Translations under genes and position numbers: made by a program | Shown: positions 7,136 through 7,228 of the stretch, piece by piece | Position numbering within the stretch: the first letter of the stretch is position 1 | Layout of the letters: the number at the start of each line of letters is the position of its first letter | Source of the DNA: Pseudomonas_S sp047607345 | Lineage (GTDB): Bacteria; Pseudomonadota; Gammaproteobacteria; Xanthomonadales; Xanthomonadaceae | Assembly: GCA_047607345.1 (NCBI GenBank) | Contig: JASGDF010000088.1 | Location: forward strand, 1-7,228 | Reading direction: 5' to 3' | DNA: 7,228 nucleotides | The notes under the pieces: model-generated | Seen by the model: only the letters and a program-made list of their open reading frames with translations | Told to the model about the DNA's origin: nothing | Database searches by the model: none

Positions 7136-7141
7136 ATTGTA
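7136..7141 (-). promoter_or_regulatory. Candidate -10 box of the queA promoter
   Basis: TACAAT on the minus strand matches the TATAAT consensus at five of six bases and stands out in GC-rich DNA. A start about 7 bases downstream, near 7129, would leave a leader of about 25 bases before the queA TTG. No good -35 hexamer is found at 16-18 bases; the DNA there reads near GGCCAC. The placement between the terminal repeat and queA fits an operon promoter. Confidence 0.45.
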
Positions 7142-7170
7142 GCGGGGCCTCGGAACAGGTGGCCTTGTCC

Positions 7171-7228
7171 GTAGGAGCGACTTCAGTCGCGATGGGGCTT
7201 TGCCGGTAAAGCTCCATCGCGACTGAAG
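7171..7228. repeat. GTAG-headed hairpin repeat (REP-like), cut by window end
   Basis: GTAGGAGCG (7171-7179) heads a long inverted repeat. Bases 7181-7201 pair with 7208-7228 over 21 positions, all Watson-Crick except one G-T pair (7196 with 7213), leaving a 6-base loop (7202-7207). The window ends inside the right arm; if the element is symmetric, CGCTCCTAC should follow soon after. The GTAGGAGCG head and the TCGCGACTGAAG arm match a dispersed intergenic repeat I know from xanthomonads and pseudomonads. GTAG at the foot of a hairpin is the hallmark of REP elements mobilised by RAYT (REP-associated Y1) transposases. It lies about 30 bases upstream of the queA -10 box. Confidence 0.8.

Noticed and set aside
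6305..7174. Plus-strand open frame of 289 codons antisense to queA
   Set aside because: It covers queA on the opposite strand, and its Gln/His/Ala-rich composition is typical of frame shadows.

Overview
The window is GC-rich chromosomal DNA from a gammaproteobacterium, most likely Xanthomonadales/Lysobacteraceae (a Xanthomonas, Stenotrophomonas, Lysobacter or Luteimonas relative). This rests on the high GC content (about 70% in the lines I counted), the gammaproteobacterial order queA-tgt-yajC-secD-secF, and palindromic intergenic repeats of the kind common in that group. The genus call is inference; no 16S or other marker is present.

Layout, right to left along the minus strand: a GTAG-headed near-perfect hairpin repeat cut by the window edge (7171-7228); a short promoter region with a TACAAT -10 box; queA (7105-6080, TTG start); a small lipoprotein gene of unknown function (6039-5413); tgt (5345-4206); a 227-base gap holding a second palindromic element (4105-4193); yajC (3978-3628); secD (3569-1725), with a 22-base near-palindrome just before its start; and secF (1704-736). 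The left edge carries the 3' end of an unrelated plus-strand gene (3-566) that converges on secF across a 169-base gap.

Two processes are encoded. Tgt and QueA are consecutive enzymes of queuosine synthesis in tRNA: Tgt swaps G34 for preQ1, and QueA adds the epoxycyclopentane moiety from S-adenosylmethionine. YajC, SecD and SecF form the accessory inner-membrane complex that uses the proton gradient to help SecYEG export proteins. This linkage is old and conserved and is probably read as one or two operons.

I do not see a clearly new biological system. The departures from the standard locus are the lipoprotein gene between queA and tgt, which has lower GC than its neighbours; the repeat element separating tgt from yajC; the secD start-site hairpin; and the SD-less TTG start of queA.
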